Below, piece by piece: positions 61,673-64,000 of a stretch of 64,000 bases of DNA. Source of the stretch: Devosia naphthalenivorans (lineage in GTDB: Bacteria; Pseudomonadota; Alphaproteobacteria; Rhizobiales; Devosiaceae); contig NZ_PYVW01000009.1 of the NCBI RefSeq assembly GCF_003056355.1, forward strand, positions 1-64,000. The letters are read 5' to 3'. The notes under the pieces are model-generated. The model worked only from the letters and a program-made list of their open reading frames with translations, searched no databases and was not told where the DNA came from. A program made the translations under genes and the position numbers. Each line of letters begins with the position of its first letter. The first letter of the stretch is position 1.

Positions 61673-62443
61673 CTAAAGCGAGAGCGTGCCTTTGAGGCGC
61701 TCGACGACCGCCATGTCCGTCTGCTGCAGGAGCATTGGGGTGACGGTGATGTAGCCGTCGCGGCGCATTACCTCGAAATCCGCAGCGCGATCGAGCGGCA
61801 GCGGCGTGTCCGGGATGGCTACGAAGAACTTGCCGGCGTTGTCGCTGGGATAATAGCGGAACGGCGAGCGGGAGAAGCGTTGGTGAGGGACGACTTCGAT
61901 GCCCTTGGTCGCGCTGGGTTTGCAGAACGGGAAATTGACGTTGTAGTAGTGCTCCCGGCCGGCGCCGGCAGCTGCGATGATGGTGCGAGCGGCGGCAAGC
62001 CCGTGGTGACGCGCGTTGGACCAGTCAACCTCCCGCCCGTACTCGTAGTTGACGCCCTGGCTCATGGCGATGCCGATGGCGCCTTGCAGGGCCCCTTCCC
62101 TTGCACCGGCGGCGGTGCCTGAGCAGTTGATGATGTCCCCGAGGTTCTGCCCGGCGTTGACGCCGGACAGCACGATATCGGCGGGGTGACTGCCGAGAAC
62201 ATGGGTCATCCCCGCGACGACGCAATCGGCGGGGGAACCACCGATCACGGCGAAGGTGCGTGCGTCGCGCTGGTCTATCGCAAGCTCGTGGCCGAGGGTG
62301 AAGCGGTGCCCTGCCCCGGATTGGTTGCCGTCCGGCGCAACGATCCAGACGTCTTCACTCAGGCTACGCGCGATATCGGCCATGATGGCGATGCCGGGCG
62401 CATCCACACCATCATCATTGGTGATGAGGATGCGCAGGCTCAT
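61673..62443 (-). CDS. surE: 5'/3'-nucleotidase SurE
   Basis: Metal-dependent nucleotidase/exopolyphosphatase, a survival protein. The 256-residue enzyme begins ILITNDDGVDAPGI with the DD metal ligands, then APDGNQSGAGH, SGVNAGQNLG and the SGTAAGAREGAL loop. It starts one base after the serS stop codon, so it is coupled to serS. The gene pcm, usually next, is missing. Confidence 0.95.
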   Translation of the reverse strand: MSLRILITNDDGVDAPGIAIMADIARSLSEDVWIVAPDGNQSGAGHRFTLGHELAIDQRDARTFAVIGGSPADCVVAGMTHVLGSHPADIVLSGVNAGQNLGDIINCSGTAAGAREGALQGAIGIAMSQGVNYEYGREVDWSNARHHGLAAARTIIAAAGAGREHYYNVNFPFCKPSATKGIEVVPHQRFSRSPFRYYPSDNAGKFFVAIPDTPLPLDRAADFEVMRRDGYITVTPMLLQQTDMAVVERLKGTLSL

Positions 62444-63772
62444 CTAGCGGCCGCCGATGGATTTCAGGCCACCCATATAGGGCTGCAAGACTGCGGGGAT
62501 CGCTACCGAGCCGTCTTCCTGCTGGTAGTTTTCCATCACGGCGATCAGGCAACGGCCAACGGCTGTGCCCGAGCCGTTCAGCGTGTGCACGAAGCGCGGC
62601 GGCTGCTTTTCGCCAGACGGACGATAGCGGGCATCCATGCGCCGGGCCTGGAAGTCACCGCAGACCGAGACCGAGGAAATCTCGCGATAGGTATCTTGCC
62701 CCGGCAGCCAGACTTCGAGGTCATAAGTCTTTTTGGCGCCGAAACCGATGTCGCCGGTGCAGAGGTTCATCACGCGGTAATGCAGACCCAGCTTCTGCAA
62801 GACGGCCTCGGCGCAACCCAGCATGCGCTCGTGTTCGTCCACTGACGTTTCGGGCGTGGTGATGGAAACCATCTCGACCTTGTTGAACTGGTGCTGGCGC
62901 AGCATGCCGCGCGTGTCACGCCCGGCAGAGCCGGCCTCCGAGCGGAAACAAGGGGTCAAGGCCGTGAGGCGAAGGGGCAGTTCTTCTTCTGCGAGGATGG
63001 ATTCGCGCACGAAATTGGTGAGCGGTACTTCGGCGGTCGGGATCAGCGCCAAGCGGCTTTCGCCGTGTGGCGTGAAAAACAGATCGTCTTCAAACTTGGG
63101 CAGCTGGTTGGTGCCGAACAGGGCCTCGTCACGTACCAGCAAAGGCGGCTGCACCTCGGTGTAGCCGTGCTCGTTGGTGTGCAGATCGAGCATGAACTGG
63201 CCGAGCGCGCGTTCGAGCCGGGCCACCTGCCCCTTCAGCACCACGAAGCGGCTGCCGGAGAGCTTGGCGGCGGTTTCGAAGTCCATCTGGCCCATGGCTT
63301 CGCCGAGTTCATAGTGTTCTTTCGGAGCGAAGCTGAAGCTGGGCTTGGGTGCACGCGCCTTGGCGGCCGTTTCAGCCGTGCCGTTGCGACCAAAATATTC
63401 GACGTTATCGCGCTCATCGATCCCATCAGGGATATCGTCGAACACCAGGTTTGGGATCACCGAAAGGGCGCTGCGAAGCTCGGCATCAACGGCACGTTCT
63501 TCCGCCTCGCCCTGTGGAATGAATTCCTTGAGCGCTGCAACGTCGGCCATCAACTGCTGTGCCTTGGCCTCGTCCTTCTGGGCTTTGGCCTGGCCAATCT
63601 GCTTGGAGAGCGAATTGCGCTTTTCCTGTGCGTCATTGAGGCGAACGATGATGTCGCGGCGCCGGTCATCGATGGCCAAGAGATCGGAAGCGCGCACGGA
63701 AGCACCCTTGCGCCGGGAAACGGCAGCATCGAAGGCGTCGGCGTTGGCTCGGATCCACTTGATATCGAACAT
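62444..63772 (-). CDS. serS: Seryl-tRNA synthetase
   Basis: Class II synthetase charging tRNA-Ser (and tRNA-Sec where present). The 442-residue protein has the N-terminal antiparallel coiled-coil arm (about 30-105), motif 2 region [21 protein letters not shown], the serine pocket TAEVPLTNF, and motif 3 [19 protein letters not shown]. It is the first gene of the serS-surE unit. Confidence 0.95.
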   Translation of the reverse strand: MFDIKWIRANADAFDAAVSRRKGASVRASDLLAIDDRRRDIIVRLNDAQEKRNSLSKQIGQAKAQKDEAKAQQLMADVAALKEFIPQGEAEERAVDAELRSALSVIPNLVFDDIPDGIDERDNVEYFGRNGTAETAAKARAPKPSFSFAPKEHYELGEAMGQMDFETAAKLSGSRFVVLKGQVARLERALGQFMLDLHTNEHGYTEVQPPLLVRDEALFGTNQLPKFEDDLFFTPHGESRLALIPTAEVPLTNFVRESILAEEELPLRLTALTPCFRSEAGSAGRDTRGMLRQHQFNKVEMVSITTPETSVDEHERMLGCAEAVLQKLGLHYRVMNLCTGDIGFGAKKTYDLEVWLPGQDTYREISSVSVCGDFQARRMDARYRPSGEKQPPRFVHTLNGSGTAVGRCLIAVMENYQQEDGSVAIPAVLQPYMGGLKSIGGR

Positions 63773-63904
63773 AGGTTGCTACGGGTTGGTGCCCGCCTCT
63801 TGATTGGGGTCTGGATTGTCTAAGGGGCAAGGGGATGGGCCGCAATCCCCAAACTGTCCGTTTGGCTCAGGTGGCAGGGCGGGCGCTGGATGTAGCTGAG
63901 AGAT

Positions 63905-63945
63905 CGCCCCCTCACCCTAGCCCTCTCCCCAAAGGGGCGAAGGGA
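63905..63945. repeat. CCCTCACCCTAGCCCTCTCCCC-type intergenic repeat
   Basis: CGCCCC at 63905-63910 and GGGGCG at 63934-63939 flank the widespread CCTCACCCTAGCCCTC sequence. It lies upstream of serS; the rest of 63773-64000 shows no gene. Confidence 0.6.
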
Positions 63946-64000
63946 TTTGTCCGGTGGAAGGTACGGATCGAGTTTCATGCCCGATTGGTGGGACGTGCGA

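Noticed and set aside
63835-64000. Open frame from ATG 63835 running off the right edge
   Set aside because: It translates the CCCTCACCC-type intergenic repeat and shows no domain; a real gene cannot be judged from about 55 codons.
1-64000. CRISPR arrays, rRNA operons, prophage, toxin-antitoxin or defence islands
   Set aside because: No regularly spaced direct repeats, no rRNA-like sequence and no phage or defence gene were seen. The repeats present are dispersed palindromes.

Overview
The window reads as a chromosomal segment of an alphaproteobacterium of the order Hyphomicrobiales (Rhizobiales), most plausibly Devosia or a close relative. This is inferred from gene content and order, not from a database search. 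The signs are a high-GC sequence, a fused SecDF next to NDUFAF3- and NDUFAF6-like genes, a surE-serS block, the order aroQ-accB-accC-aat, an RNase E with an acidic insert, an RF2 with an SPY tripeptide, a long SUF operon preceded by an Irr-box-like palindrome, and several families of intergenic palindromic repeats. Almost everything is core chromosome. The only clear mobile-element remnant is the 3' end of an IS30-family transposase at the left edge.

Layout. 0-3 kb: IS30 tail, a palindrome-rich non-coding stretch, an ABC-F ATPase and a small secreted protein. 3-8.3 kb: parE, a DEAD-box RNA helicase behind a leader of about 240 nt, and a diguanylate cyclase. 8.3-16.7 kb (minus strand): aroA, then the SUF Fe-S operon in transcription order: IscS-type desulfurase, sufB, sufC, sufD, sufS, MIP18/SufT-like gene, sufA. 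17-22 kb: alpha/beta hydrolase, tyrS, and gatC-GNAT-gatA. 22-28.5 kb: degenerate metallo-beta-lactamase-like protein, ruvX, pyrB, dihydroorotase-like pseudoenzyme, plsY, dprA, an EamA transporter and a proline-rich peptide. 28.5-35 kb: CMD/AhpD-like protein, gatB, GNAT, chorismate mutase and a giant AsmA-like protein. 35-43 kb: 1-Cys Bcp peroxiredoxin, M23 peptidase, prfB with a programmed +1 frameshift, a secreted protein, a deformylase-like pseudoenzyme, PBP1A and AmiC. 43-52 kb: RNase E with a structured leader, aminotransferase, DsbA-like oxidoreductase, aroQ-accB-accC-aat, and a GyrI-like protein. 52-64 kb: two DUF1127-type small proteins, trmFO, then (minus strand) serS-surE-nlpD and yajC-secDF-NDUFAF3-NDUFAF6, with a DUF815 ATPase on the plus strand between them.

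Functional links. All three GatCAB subunits are present but split over two loci. Envelope growth is represented by PBP1A, AmiC, an M23 peptidase, a catalytically degenerate NlpD-like LytM protein, and an AsmA-like protein. Fe-S supply is linked to probable Irr control. The yajC-secDF cluster couples membrane insertion to respiratory complex I assembly-factor homologs.

I see no CRISPR array, no rRNA or tRNA gene, no prophage and no obvious defence island. The most notable observations are the RF2 recoding site, a deformylase paralog altered in all three catalytic motifs, a dihydroorotase homolog lacking metal ligands, the Irr-like box, a perfect 19-bp palindrome before pyrB, and the recurring palindromic repeats lying inside operons.
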